Assembly: GCA_029248825.1 (NCBI GenBank)
Contig: JAQWIP010000090.1
Location: 1-26,327, forward strand
Source of the DNA: Alphaproteobacteria bacterium
GTDB lineage: Bacteria; Pseudomonadota; Alphaproteobacteria; RS24
DNA: 26,327 bases
Direction of reading: 5' to 3'
In this document: positions 1 through 6,943 of the stretch, piece by piece
Layout of the letters: every line of letters starts with the position of its first letter
How positions within the stretch are numbered: position 1 is the first letter of the stretch
The notes under the pieces: generated by a model
The model's database searches: none
What the model saw: only the letters and a program-made list of their open reading frames with translations
Told to the model about the DNA's origin: nothing
Program-made: the position numbers and the translations under genes

Positions 1-612
1 GTCATCGATGAGCGCCAGCAAATCTTCCGCTTCGCTGACTTGACTTGCGTCGCCAACCGGATTTTGCGCCACGGCAAAACCGCCCATTTCGGAGAGGTTT
101 TCCACCACCGCCGTATAATGCGGATGCAAGCGCGCCGATAAAACCGCGCGGCTTTTGCGCGTCACCCGATGCGCCATCAACACGGCTTCGGCGGTCGCTG
201 TGGAGCCGTCATACATGCTGGCATTGGCCACGGGCATGCCGGTTAATTCGCTAACTTGGGTTTGAAACTCAAATAAATATTGCAGCGTGCCTTGGGTAAT
301 CTCTGGCTGATACGGCGTATAGCTGGTGAGAAATTCCGAGCGCTGAATAATGTGGTCAACCGTGGCTGGCACATGGTGCTTATAGGCGCCCGCGCCGCAG
401 AAAAACGGCACCGAACTGGCCGTCATATTTTTCGCCGCCATGGCCGAGAGCTGGCGTTCCACCTGCATCTCCCCGAGGTGGCGCGGCAAATCTACCGTGC
501 CATCGCGCTGCGCCGAGGCGGGCACATCGACAAATAAATCATCGACCGAGCCAACGCCAATTTGGCTCAGCATGGTTTGGCGGTCACTATCGGTAAGCGG
601 CAAATAACGCAT
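1..612 (-). CDS. gcvPA: Glycine dehydrogenase (decarboxylating) subunit 1, N-terminal part
   Basis: This is the first 204 residues of the alpha half of a split P-protein; the rest lies beyond the left edge. P-protein is the PLP-dependent decarboxylase that takes CO2 from glycine and passes the aminomethyl group to lipoyl-GcvH. The translation starts MRYLPLTDSDRQTML and contains FFCGAGAYKHHVP and YTPYQPEITQGTLQ, which are typical of the N-terminal region of this subunit; the PLP lysine is expected in subunit 2. The ATG shares one base with the gcvH stop (TGATG), which suggests translational coupling in a gcvT-gcvH-gcvPA operon. A gcvPB gene is expected next but cannot be seen. Identification is firm; that the protein is split rather than a single long P-protein is inferred from the N-terminal sequence type. 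Confidence 0.93.
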   Translation of the reverse strand, partial: MRYLPLTDSDRQTMLSQIGVGSVDDLFVDVPASAQRDGTVDLPRHLGEMQVERQLSAMAAKNMTASSVPFFCGAGAYKHHVPATVDHIIQRSEFLTSYTPYQPEITQGTLQYLFEFQTQVSELTGMPVANASMYDGSTATAEAVLMAHRVTRKSRAVLSARLHPHYTAVVENLSEMGGFAVAQNPVGDASQVSEAEDLLALIDD

Positions 613-986
613 CAGTCGAGTTCCTTCACAAAGTCTGCATAGGCGGCTTCATCCATCAGCCCATCTAATTCGCTGGTGTCGGCCAGTTTCAATTTGAAGA
701 ACCAGCCTTGGTTGTCGGCGTCTTCATTGACCATGGCGGGATTGTCTTCGAGCGCGCCATTGCCTTCGACGATTTCGCCCGATAGCGGCGCATAGACTTC
801 GGAGGCGGCTTTGACGCTTTCCACAACGGCGGCGTCATCGCCTTGGCCGACTTGGCGTCCGGCTTCTGGCACTTCGACGAAAACCACATCGCCCAATTGG
901 CTTTGCGCATAATCGGTAATGCCGACCGTGGCGACATCGCCATCTAGCTGCACCCATTCGTGGTCTTTGGTATATTTCTTGCTCAT
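612..986 (-). CDS. gcvH: Glycine cleavage system H protein
   Basis: GcvH is the 124-residue lipoylated carrier that shuttles the aminomethyl group from P-protein to T-protein and is re-oxidised by the L-protein. The N-terminus (KKYTKDHEWV) and the lipoyl site ESVKAASEVYAPLSG, with Lys59 as the predicted lipoylated residue, are diagnostic, and the length is normal for the family. The start ATG lies three bases after the gcvT stop, and an AAGGG ribosome binding site sits inside the end of gcvT. The stop overlaps the gcvPA start by one base. Expression should follow the glycine riboswitch upstream of gcvT. Confidence 0.98.
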   Translation of the reverse strand: MSKKYTKDHEWVQLDGDVATVGITDYAQSQLGDVVFVEVPEAGRQVGQGDDAAVVESVKAASEVYAPLSGEIVEGNGALEDNPAMVNEDADNQGWFFKLKLADTSELDGLMDEAAYADFVKELD

Positions 987-989
987 GAT

Positions 990-2123
990 TTACCCTTTTC
1001 GATAATTTTGCGGCACAAATGGCATAGCGACGACACGCGCCGGCTGGGCTTTGCCGCGGACAATAAGATGGACTTGTGTATCTGGAAGGCTGAAGGCGGC
1101 AGGCACATAGCCCATCGCCAGCGGGCCGCCCAATGTGGGGCCAAAACCGCCGCTGGTAATTTGACCCAAAGCCTCGCCCGTTGGGCTTTCAATCAACGTG
1201 CCTTCGCGCGCGGGCGCGCGTCCCTCTGGCAAAATGCCGACGCGCTTTTTGGCTACGCCGTTTTCAATCTGTTGGATGAGCGTCTCGGCGCCTGGAAAAT
1301 TGGCTTGCGTGCGGCGCCGCTTTGGCACCGACCACAAAAGGTCAGCCTCGGCCGGAGTGGTGGTCAAATCAATATCATGGCCATAAAGACAAAGACCCGC
1401 TTCAAGGCGCAAGCTATCGCGCGCGCCCAGCCCAATCGGCTCGACATCGGGGTGTGCCAATAAAGTGCGCGCTAGGGTTTCGCTGTGTTCGGGCGCGATG
1501 GAAAGCTCAAAGCCGTCCTCGCCCGTATAGCCGCAGCGCGAGATTAAAACATCGACGCTCTGCTTGCCATTCGGCAATGGCCAGCTCGTCCAAACCGCCT
1601 GCATGAAAACCAAATCAGCGCAGGCAGGCATCAGCTGCGCCAAAACCTCGCCAGCCGCAGGGCCTTGCAAGGCCAAAAGCGCGCGCTCGGCAATCTCCAG
1701 CGTGGCGCGGCCTTCCAGCGCTTTGGAAATATGAGCAAAATCATCGTGCTTGCAGGCCGCATTGACCACCAACCACAACGTGTCGCCAAAACGCGTGGCC
1801 ATAAGGTCATCGCGAATGCCGCCCGTTTGCGTGGTCAGATGTGTATAGCGCATGCGCCCTTCTTGCAGGGTTTGAATGCCGCCCGGCACGAGGCTTTCAA
1901 AAATCGCCGCCGCGTCTTCTTCTCCCTCGGCAATTAATTTGGCTTGCCCCATATGCGAGACATCGAACAGGCCGGCTTTGGCGCGCGTATGCAAATGCTC
2001 GCCCATGACGCCGAGCGGGTATTGCACGGGCATTTCATAGCCCGCGAAAGGCACGATTTTGCCGCCCAATTCGAGGTGCAAATCATATAGCGGCGTTCGC
2101 TTTATGGGGTTTTGCGGATCCAA
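990..2123 (-). CDS. gcvT: Glycine cleavage system T protein (aminomethyltransferase)
   Basis: The 377-residue T-protein releases ammonia from the aminomethyl-lipoyl arm of GcvH and transfers the methylene group to tetrahydrofolate. The N-terminus (KRTPLYDLHLELGGKIVPFAG, then LFDVSHMGQ near residues 52-60), GGIRDDLM, and the C-terminal barrel with GQITSGGFGPTLGGPLAMGYV all match the family, as does the length. The start is TTG at 2123. No better in-frame ATG exists near the conserved N-terminus, and a GGAG ribosome binding site lies at 2135-2138. It is the first gene of the gcv operon and sits directly behind a tandem glycine riboswitch. Confidence 0.96.
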   Translation of the reverse strand: MDPQNPIKRTPLYDLHLELGGKIVPFAGYEMPVQYPLGVMGEHLHTRAKAGLFDVSHMGQAKLIAEGEEDAAAIFESLVPGGIQTLQEGRMRYTHLTTQTGGIRDDLMATRFGDTLWLVVNAACKHDDFAHISKALEGRATLEIAERALLALQGPAAGEVLAQLMPACADLVFMQAVWTSWPLPNGKQSVDVLISRCGYTGEDGFELSIAPEHSETLARTLLAHPDVEPIGLGARDSLRLEAGLCLYGHDIDLTTTPAEADLLWSVPKRRRTQANFPGAETLIQQIENGVAKKRVGILPEGRAPAREGTLIESPTGEALGQITSGGFGPTLGGPLAMGYVPAAFSLPDTQVHLIVRGKAQPARVVAMPFVPQNYRKG

Positions 2124-2174
2124 ACTCTTGCGACTCCAAGTTGCGCGCCTCGATGAATTTCGAAGCTCGCCCTC
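2124..2174 (-). promoter_or_regulatory. Probable riboswitch expression platform and gcvT ribosome binding region
   Basis: Between aptamer 2 and the TTG start there is a 7-bp hairpin, 2147-2153 with 2160-2166 (one G-U pair, 6-base loop). The GGAG ribosome binding site at 2135-2138 lies within a short CTTG/CAAG self-complementary segment. There is no run of U residues after the hairpin, so control of translation start looks likelier than transcription termination. The mechanism is inferred. Confidence 0.5.
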
Positions 2175-2363
2175 CTCTGTCGCTTGAACCTGAGAGATTT
2201 GAGAGGCTTAAAAAAGCCTCCTTACCCCGTCGGTGAGGCCGCAAAAGCAGCCTGCTTTCCAGAGTTTCATCGCCCCACGGTCCTGTTGCCTGAGAGTTTC
2301 CGAGGGCGGTTGCTCCTTCGGCCTTGATTGCACCAAGCGGTGAAATCAACGTCTCCCGTGGGG
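2175..2363 (-). ncRNA. Tandem glycine riboswitch (gcvT element)
   Basis: Read on the minus strand, the gcvT leader carries two glycine aptamers in a row. Aptamer 1 (2363 to 2273) is closed by a perfect 8-bp P1 helix, 2356-2363 with 2273-2280, and holds the conserved CCGAAGGAGCAA and CTCTCAGGCAACAGGACC segments. Aptamer 2 (2264 to 2175) has a 5-bp P1, 2260-2264 with 2175-2179, the segment CACCGACGGGGTAAGGAGG, a 7-bp GAGGCTT/AAGCCTC internal hairpin, and CTCTCAGGTTCAAGCGACAGAG. In known cases this RNA turns on glycine cleavage genes when glycine is abundant, by cooperative or linked ligand binding. Its position ahead of gcvT fits exactly. Confidence 0.96.
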
Positions 2364-2375
2364 GTCACTTGTAAA

Positions 2376-2407
2376 ATTATAAATAAACCAGAGTCGCAAA
2401 GAGTCAA
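2376..2407 (-). promoter_or_regulatory. Candidate promoter of the gcv operon
   Basis: On the minus strand a perfect TATAAT box (2376-2381) sits so that transcription would begin around 2369, a few bases before the riboswitch P1 helix at 2363. A TTGACT hexamer lies at 2402-2407, but the 20-base spacing is longer than the usual 16-18, so the -35 assignment is weak. The rest of the 2364-2439 gap shows nothing else. Confidence 0.55.
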
Positions 2408-2439
2408 ACCTTGGAAAAACGGTTACCCCCAAAATTCGC

Positions 2440-2922
2440 TTACTCGGCCAACCCCAATTGCTTGGCATAGGCCGCCCGATTGGCTTGCAATTGCGCCGGC
2501 GTCAAAACAAAACCCACGACGACGCGCGCCTTGGCGCTTTCGGCGGCTTTTTGGCCGTAAACAAATTTCGGGATGGCCAACTTATATTCGGTTTTCGAGG
2601 GCGTCACTTGCACTTGCGTGCGCGCCACAATCTCATCTTGCGTGTTCAAAGCGGCGGCGAAAAGCGGCAAACGCGTGCCAGCTTGGCTTACCGTTCCGCG
2701 CACTTGCACGCTGGCTTGCAGCTCATTGGTTTGCGAATCAATAAAACATTCCAACTCGGCGCCAATAAGCTGCGCGCGAACGCCGCCCTGCTGCCAATTA
2801 TCCGCCGTCACCAAAACATCGGCGGGCGGGCATTGCGCTTCGACCACTTTATCTAGACTGGCGCCACAGGCCGCCAAAGAGAGGCTGAGAGCCAAGAAAG
2901 TAAATGTCTTTTTGCCAAGCAT
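2440..2922 (-). CDS. Small putative lipoprotein of unknown function
   Basis: The 160-residue product begins with a lipoprotein signal: a Lys-rich start, a hydrophobic core (residues 6-18) and a lipobox LAAC with Cys19 as the predicted lipidated residue. The mature part has two further cysteines, in AQCPPADVL and ELECFID, and otherwise looks like a small beta-rich domain (alternating hydrophobic segments such as LQASVQVRGTV). I chose the ATG at 2922 because it creates the signal peptide and has an AAAGGAAG ribosome binding site; the frame stays open further upstream but without signal-like sequence. Similar small lipoproteins with CP-x-V-x-x-L segments exist in alphaproteobacteria as far as I recall, but I know no function. 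It is divergent from ispH and precedes the gcv operon on the same strand. Confidence 0.8.
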   Translation of the reverse strand: MLGKKTFTFLALSLSLAACGASLDKVVEAQCPPADVLVTADNWQQGGVRAQLIGAELECFIDSQTNELQASVQVRGTVSQAGTRLPLFAAALNTQDEIVARTQVQVTPSKTEYKLAIPKFVYGQKAAESAKARVVVGFVLTPAQLQANRAAYAKQLGLAE

Positions 2923-2944
2923 AGGGCTTCCTTTATCAAATATC

Positions 2945-2972
2945 TTGACGCCGACCCCCGCATTTCGATAAG
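2945..2972 (+). promoter_or_regulatory. Candidate promoter for ispH-thrB-rnhA
   Basis: TTGACG (2945-2950) is followed after 16 bases by GATAAG (2967-2972), a plausible sigma-70-like pair in the divergent gap upstream of ispH. It would give a leader of roughly 125 bases. The -10 box overlaps the left arm of the inverted repeat at 2963-3010. The match is modest and no start site can be proven from sequence. Confidence 0.3.
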
Positions 2973-3010
2973 GGTTTTCGCACACGCCAATGCGTGCGAC
3001 ACTATCGAAA
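2963..3010. repeat. Nested inverted repeat in the lipoprotein/ispH divergent region
   Basis: Outer arms TTTCGATA (2963-2970) and TATCGAAA (3003-3010) are perfect 8-base inverted repeats. Inside them are the arms CGCAC (2979-2983) and GTGCG (2994-2998), or alternatively CACGC (2983-2987) and GCGTG (2992-2996). It lies between two divergent start codons and overlaps a candidate -10 box, so an operator or an RNA leader structure is possible. No T-tract follows it, so it does not look like a terminator. Confidence 0.5.
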
Positions 3011-3106
3011 CCAATGCCGCAGAACAAGGGGTAAGCGTATTTTTGCCCCGAGAGGCAAACCAAACCACAAGCCCCAAACATCCGCCAAGAAAGACCCAAG
3101 CACCGC

Positions 3107-4066
3107 ATGACCGAAAAACCCAAGCTCTCCATAAAATTGGCCAAGCCGCGCGGCTTTTGCGCAGGCGTGGATCGGGCGGTATTGATTGTCGAGCGGGCGT
3201 TGGAAATCTATGGCGCGCCCGTCTATGTGCGCCATGAAATCGTTCACAATAAACGCGTGGTCAATCGGTTGCGCGATAGGGGCGCGATTTTTGTCGATGA
3301 ACTCGACCTCGTGCCAGATGACCGTCCGGTAGTTTTTTCGGCTCATGGCGTACCAAAATCTGTGCCCCTGGCCGCGCAAACTCGCGAGCTAAACTGGCTC
3401 GATGCCACCTGCCCTTTGGTCAGCAAAGTGCATATTGAAACCGAGCGTCATTATGCAGCAGGACGCCACGTCTTGCTCATCGGCCATGCTGGCCATCCAG
3501 AGGTTATCGGCACCATGGGACAAGTGCCCGAAGGCGCCATTACCTTAATCGAAACCGAAGCCGACGCGTTGGCCATTTGCCCGCCCGAAGGCGAGCTGGC
3601 CTATGCCACGCAGACCACCCTCTCGGTGGCCGATACGGCCGATATTGTCGCCTGTTTGAAACAGCGCTTTCGCGATATTCATACGCCGCATAAAGACGAC
3701 ATTTGCTATGCCACCACCAATCGCCAAACGGCGGTGCAAGACTTGGCGGGCGAGGTTGAACATATGCTGGTTATTGGCGCGCCCAATTCGTCGAACTCAC
3801 AACGTCTGGTCGAAGTCGCGCGCCAAGCGGGTTGCCCCCATGCCACGCTCATCGGCGGGGCGGAAGATATTCCTTGGGCGGGGTTAGACGGTGTCGAAAA
3901 AATTGGCGTCACCGCCGGTGCCTCGGCACCCGAAGAGCTGACCCGCGAAGTGATAGACGCGTTTGACGCGCGCTTTGCGATTACGCTCGTGGAGATGGAT
4001 GGCCTCGAAGAAAATGTCCATTTCAAACTGCCGCGCGCTTTGCGTAGCGCCTCGGAAAAGGCTTAG
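3107..4066 (+). CDS. ispH: 4-hydroxy-3-methylbut-2-enyl diphosphate reductase
   Basis: IspH (LytB) is the last enzyme of the MEP pathway. It is a [4Fe-4S] protein that reduces HMBPP to IPP and DMAPP, the precursors of quinone tails, undecaprenyl phosphate and the farnesyl chain of heme O/A. The 319 residues include the three cluster cysteines at about Cys18 (KPRGFCAGVDRA), Cys102 (DATCPLVSKVH) and Cys200 (DDICYATTNRQ), plus GHAGHPEVIGT with the catalytic Glu132 and APNSSNSQRL near the C-terminus. Length is normal. It heads an ispH-thrB-rnhA unit, with only two bases to thrB. In many alphaproteobacteria this trio lies right after the cox/SURF1 genes; here it is about 4.4 kb from SURF1 and on the opposite strand. 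Confidence 0.98.
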   Translation: MTEKPKLSIKLAKPRGFCAGVDRAVLIVERALEIYGAPVYVRHEIVHNKRVVNRLRDRGAIFVDELDLVPDDRPVVFSAHGVPKSVPLAAQTRELNWLDATCPLVSKVHIETERHYAAGRHVLLIGHAGHPEVIGTMGQVPEGAITLIETEADALAICPPEGELAYATQTTLSVADTADIVACLKQRFRDIHTPHKDDICYATTNRQTAVQDLAGEVEHMLVIGAPNSSNSQRLVEVARQAGCPHATLIGGAEDIPWAGLDGVEKIGVTAGASAPEELTREVIDAFDARFAITLVEMDGLEENVHFKLPRALRSASEKA

Positions 4067-4068
4067 TC

Positions 4069-5043
4069 ATGGCGGTTTTTACCCAAGTCGACAAACAACA
4101 GCTTGCCGAATTTTGGACGCATTATTCGCTCGACGAAGTGCGCGACTTTAAGGGCATTCAGGCGGGCGTGCAGAACACGAATTATTTGGTCAGCACCCAC
4201 CCCACGAATTATATCCTGACGCTTTATGAAGACACGCAAAATGGTGTCGACCCCAAAGACCTTCCGTTTTTTCTTGGGCTGCTGGAACATTTGAGCGCCG
4301 AAGGTTTGGCTTGCCCCAGCCCGATACACCGAAAAGACGGAGCGCTTTTTGGTGCCTTGAACCAACGCCCGGCTGCTTTGGTGAGTTTTTTAAACGGGCG
4401 CGCCACCGTGACGCCCAAGCCTTTGCATTGCCGCAACGCAGGCGCCGCACTGGCGCATATGCATTTGGCCGGCGCAGATTTTTCGATGCAGCGCGACAAC
4501 ACCCAAGCCTTGCAAAATTGGCGTCAGCTTTTCGAGGCCTGCCAAACCCGTGCCGATGAGGTGACCCCCGGATTGGCCAGTCTGATTGACGCCGAGCTGT
4601 CGCGCCTCGAGGCGCATTGGCCAAGTGATTTGCCGCGCGGGATTATTCATGCCGATCTGTTTCCCGATAATGTGTTTTTCGAAAAGGGCGAAGTCAGCGG
4701 GTTGATCGATTTCTATTTCGCCTGCAACGATAATCTGGCTTACGATTTGGCGATTATGCTCAATGCTTGGTGCTTTGAGGCCGATGTGAGTTTCAACATC
4801 ACCAAGGCGCGCGCGCTGCTGGCGGGCTATCAATCGGTGCGTCCCATGTCGGAGGCCGAGATAGCGGCGCTGCCGATTTTGGCAACGGGGGCGGCTATGC
4901 GGTTTTTGATGAGCCGACTTTATGATTGGCTGCATCAGCCAGAAGACGCGCTTTTGGTGCCGAAAAATCCGGTAGATTATTTGCGCCGCTTACGCTTTCA
5001 CCGGCATGTAAAAACGGCGGCGGATTATGGTTTGGAGAGCTGA
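4069..5043 (+). CDS. thrB: Homoserine kinase (ThrB2, phosphotransferase-fold type)
   Basis: This 324-residue protein phosphorylates L-homoserine with ATP to O-phosphohomoserine, the substrate of threonine synthase. It belongs to the aminoglycoside-phosphotransferase/choline-kinase fold rather than the GHMP kinases. The catalytic loop HADLFPDN is at 194-201, the metal-binding Asp at about 214 (LIDFYFA), and the N-terminal nucleotide region has GIQAGVQNTNYLV (29-41). The N-terminus (LAEFWTHYSLDEV) and length match the alphaproteobacterial enzyme. It starts two bases after ispH and ends two bases before rnhA. The partner gene thrC is encoded about 3.4 kb away on the other strand. Confidence 0.95.
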   Translation: MAVFTQVDKQQLAEFWTHYSLDEVRDFKGIQAGVQNTNYLVSTHPTNYILTLYEDTQNGVDPKDLPFFLGLLEHLSAEGLACPSPIHRKDGALFGALNQRPAALVSFLNGRATVTPKPLHCRNAGAALAHMHLAGADFSMQRDNTQALQNWRQLFEACQTRADEVTPGLASLIDAELSRLEAHWPSDLPRGIIHADLFPDNVFFEKGEVSGLIDFYFACNDNLAYDLAIMLNAWCFEADVSFNITKARALLAGYQSVRPMSEAEIAALPILATGAAMRFLMSRLYDWLHQPEDALLVPKNPVDYLRRLRFHRHVKTAADYGLES

Positions 5044-5045
5044 GT

Positions 5046-5474
5046 ATGTTTGTGATTTATACCGATGGCGCCTGTTCGGGAAACCCTGGCCCTGGCGGCT
5101 GGGGCGCGCGTATTGAGGGCCCCGATGGGGTTATTGAATTATGCGATGGCGAGGCCGATACAACCAATAATCGGATGGAATTATCAGCCGCCATTGAAGC
5201 GCTAAAAAGCCTCGCGGACGCCAGCGTGGTGACGCTGACCACGGATAGCACTTACGTCAAAGACGGCATGACCAAATGGATTATCAATTGGAAAAAACGC
5301 GGCTGGAAAACAGCAGCGAAAAAGCCAGTGAAAAACTTCGACCTCTGGCAAGCCCTCGAGGCGCAATGCGCGCGCCATCAGGTGAGCTGGCAATGGGTCA
5401 AAGGCCATGCGGGACATCCGGGCAATGAACGCGCCGATGCGCTGGCCAATAAGGGCATGGCGCCGTTTCAGTAA
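5046..5474 (+). CDS. rnhA: Ribonuclease HI
   Basis: RNase HI cleaves the RNA strand of RNA-DNA hybrids (R-loops, primers). The 142-residue product has the full catalytic set: Asp7 in YTDGACSGNPGPGGWG, Glu45 in NNRMELSAAI, Asp67 in TTDSTYV, His121 in VKGHAGHPGNERAD, and Asp131. It also has the Trp/Lys-rich basic protrusion (WIINWKKRGWKTAAKKPVKN) for hybrid binding. I chose the ATG at 5046, two bases after the thrB stop, because it gives the standard N-terminus; the frame is open upstream but overlaps thrB. It is the last gene of the ispH-thrB-rnhA unit and faces the peroxiredoxin gene. Confidence 0.97.
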   Translation: MFVIYTDGACSGNPGPGGWGARIEGPDGVIELCDGEADTTNNRMELSAAIEALKSLADASVVTLTTDSTYVKDGMTKWIINWKKRGWKTAAKKPVKNFDLWQALEAQCARHQVSWQWVKGHAGHPGNERADALANKGMAPFQ

Positions 5475-5482
5475 AGCTTGTA

Positions 5483-5512
5483 TCCATGGCCACCCACATC
5501 GGCAGCCATGGA
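5483..5512. terminator. Inverted repeat between convergent rnhA and peroxiredoxin genes, possible bidirectional terminator
   Basis: Perfect 8-base arms TCCATGGC (5483-5490) and GCCATGGA (5505-5512) enclose a 14-base loop. It lies in the 48-base gap between two converging stop codons, where a shared terminator is expected. Neither side has a clean T-tract, so Rho-independent function is uncertain. Confidence 0.4.
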
Positions 5513-5522
5513 CGAAGCGCCT

Positions 5523-6011
5523 TTAGCCCAATTGGGAAAGTAGATTTTCGGCACCACTATCGACCGCTTGGCCTGGGTTGCCTTCGACATTGAGGCTTTC
5601 AATCGTGCCATCGCGCACAATCATCGAATAGCGCAACGAGCGTTTGCCCATGCCAAAGCCTGTGCCGTCCATGGTTAGGCCGAGGGCTTCGGTCAAATCT
5701 CCATTGCCGTCACCGACCATCATCACTTTTCCGGTGGCGCCTTGTTGTTGGCCCCAAGCGCCCATCACGAAGGCATCATTGACCGACAGGCAGACAATTG
5801 TGTCGACGCCAGCGGCGCGCAGCTCTTCGGATTTTTCGATAAACCCTGGCAAATGTTGGTTCGAGCAAGTGGGGGTAAACGCCCCGGGCAAAGCGAAGAG
5901 AGCGACGGTTTTTCCGTCGAATAATTCGGCTGTGGTAATCGGCGCAGGGCCTGCATCACTCATATGCATCAATTGGGCGTCAGGCATTTTATCGCCAACT
6001 TTTACGGTCAT
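5523..6011 (-). CDS. Peroxiredoxin, Prx5 family (thioredoxin fold)
   Basis: A 162-residue cytosolic peroxidase that reduces hydrogen peroxide and organic hydroperoxides through a peroxidatic cysteine. The active site PGAFTPTCS puts this residue at Cys49, and the rest (NQHLPGFIEKSEELRAAGVD, then CLSVNDAFVMGAWG) is typical of the Prx5/PMP20 group. The only other cysteine is Cys74, equivalent to the non-resolving Cys of mammalian Prx5. The C-terminal resolving cysteine is absent, so a 1-Cys mechanism with glutathione or glutaredoxin as reductant is likely. A good AGGAGA ribosome binding site precedes the ATG. It follows the DsbD-like gene by 15 bases on the same strand and is probably co-transcribed. 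Confidence 0.95.
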   Translation of the reverse strand: MTVKVGDKMPDAQLMHMSDAGPAPITTAELFDGKTVALFALPGAFTPTCSNQHLPGFIEKSEELRAAGVDTIVCLSVNDAFVMGAWGQQQGATGKVMMVGDGNGDLTEALGLTMDGTGFGMGKRSLRYSMIVRDGTIESLNVEGNPGQAVDSGAENLLSQLG

Positions 6012-6026
6012 GGTTGTCTCCTAAGA

Positions 6027-6854
6027 TTAGTCGGTATTGGGGTGAACGCGGGGCAGCAAACGATGGTCTTTTATCTCAACTTCTTGTTCTATCGCTTTGG
6101 CGCCATCGCGCACGAGGAAAGTTAATTTGCGCCCAATGAGCGGATGGTCGAGCTTAGACCATGCGGGGGTTTCAATCAAATGAGCCGCCGGATGGCGCGC
6201 CGCCGTGCGCGGCGAGCCTAGAATATCATGCGGGCCCGGCACGCTCATCACATAGGGGCTTTGCAAATCTTCGCCCACCACCACCAATTGCAGCGATACG
6301 CCATCAAAGCTGGCGCGCGCTATTTTTAGCTGCGCGTGGGGGGCTTTGGCTTGCGCCGCCAGAATATCGGCGACGACTTTTTGCGCCTCGCCTTGGTTGG
6401 CGCGTGTTTCGGGCAAAGCCAGCGTTAACTCGATATCCAACGGAATGCAGACCTCGCGGCAGACGCCCATGAAAGCTTGCAGTTTCAGTGTCGCCGCGCC
6501 CTTTTGGCTGAGCGGAAAGACAATGCCCGTCTCACCCTCATAGCCATAAAATCCGCCCACGCCATCGTCGAAAAAGAAGGGGGCTGGAAAAATAGCCGCG
6601 CCAGCGTGCAGATTTTGGCTTTCGGTGAAGTTAAAGTCTGGCGCAATGCCGCTAGCGCCCGGATATCGCCAATACGTGTGCCAGCCCGGCTTCAACTGCA
6701 TTTGCAAAGCCGCATAGGCCTGCCCCTGCACCTCGGCCACCAGCAGGCGATACCGCACCGGCTTTTTATCGACCCAAGGCGAAGCCGTGTCCGCCAGCGC
6801 GCCGCTAACTCCAAAACCCAAAAGAGCAATACTAAAAACAAGACGTTTCCACAT
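6027..6854 (-). CDS. Secreted DsbD N-terminal (alpha) domain-like protein
   Basis: The 275-residue product has a signal peptide (residues 1-21, cleavage near ALA-DT) and then a domain like the periplasmic N-terminal domain of DsbD/ScsB thiol:disulfide interchange proteins. GWHTYWRYPGASGIAP (57-72) and MGVCREVCIPLD with Cys132 and Cys136 are the hallmark segments. In full DsbD this domain receives electrons from a transmembrane domain and passes them to periplasmic partners such as DsbC. Here there is no membrane domain and no C-terminal thioredoxin domain; the protein ends after about 140 further residues. Its role in periplasmic thiol reduction or copper/redox stress is inferred. The neighbouring peroxiredoxin gene supports a redox role. 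Confidence 0.82.
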   Translation of the reverse strand: MWKRLVFSIALLGFGVSGALADTASPWVDKKPVRYRLLVAEVQGQAYAALQMQLKPGWHTYWRYPGASGIAPDFNFTESQNLHAGAAIFPAPFFFDDGVGGFYGYEGETGIVFPLSQKGAATLKLQAFMGVCREVCIPLDIELTLALPETRANQGEAQKVVADILAAQAKAPHAQLKIARASFDGVSLQLVVVGEDLQSPYVMSVPGPHDILGSPRTAARHPAAHLIETPAWSKLDHPLIGRKLTFLVRDGAKAIEQEVEIKDHRLLPRVHPNTD

Positions 6855-6943
6855 GGCTTCTTATACCCTGTTCGACGCCACAAGACGAGAGCCTCTTCGA
6901 CACATCTACTTGCTCCGCGCCCGAGGCGAGCCTAAACTGGGGT

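Noticed and set aside
960..1463. A 167-codon open frame on the plus strand, opposite gcvT.
   Set aside because: It lies wholly antisense to the well-supported gcvT gene, and its translation shows no recognisable domain. GC-rich codon bias produces such shadow frames.
2440..3144. A longer 234-residue version of the small lipoprotein, starting at 3144.
   Set aside because: It would overlap the ispH coding start and place the lipobox in the middle of the protein. The ATG at 2922 gives a clean signal peptide and ribosome binding site.
4926..5474. A 182-residue version of RNase HI starting inside thrB.
   Set aside because: The extra 40 residues lie in the thrB coding region and are not RNase H-like. 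The ATG at 5046 gives the standard N-terminus.
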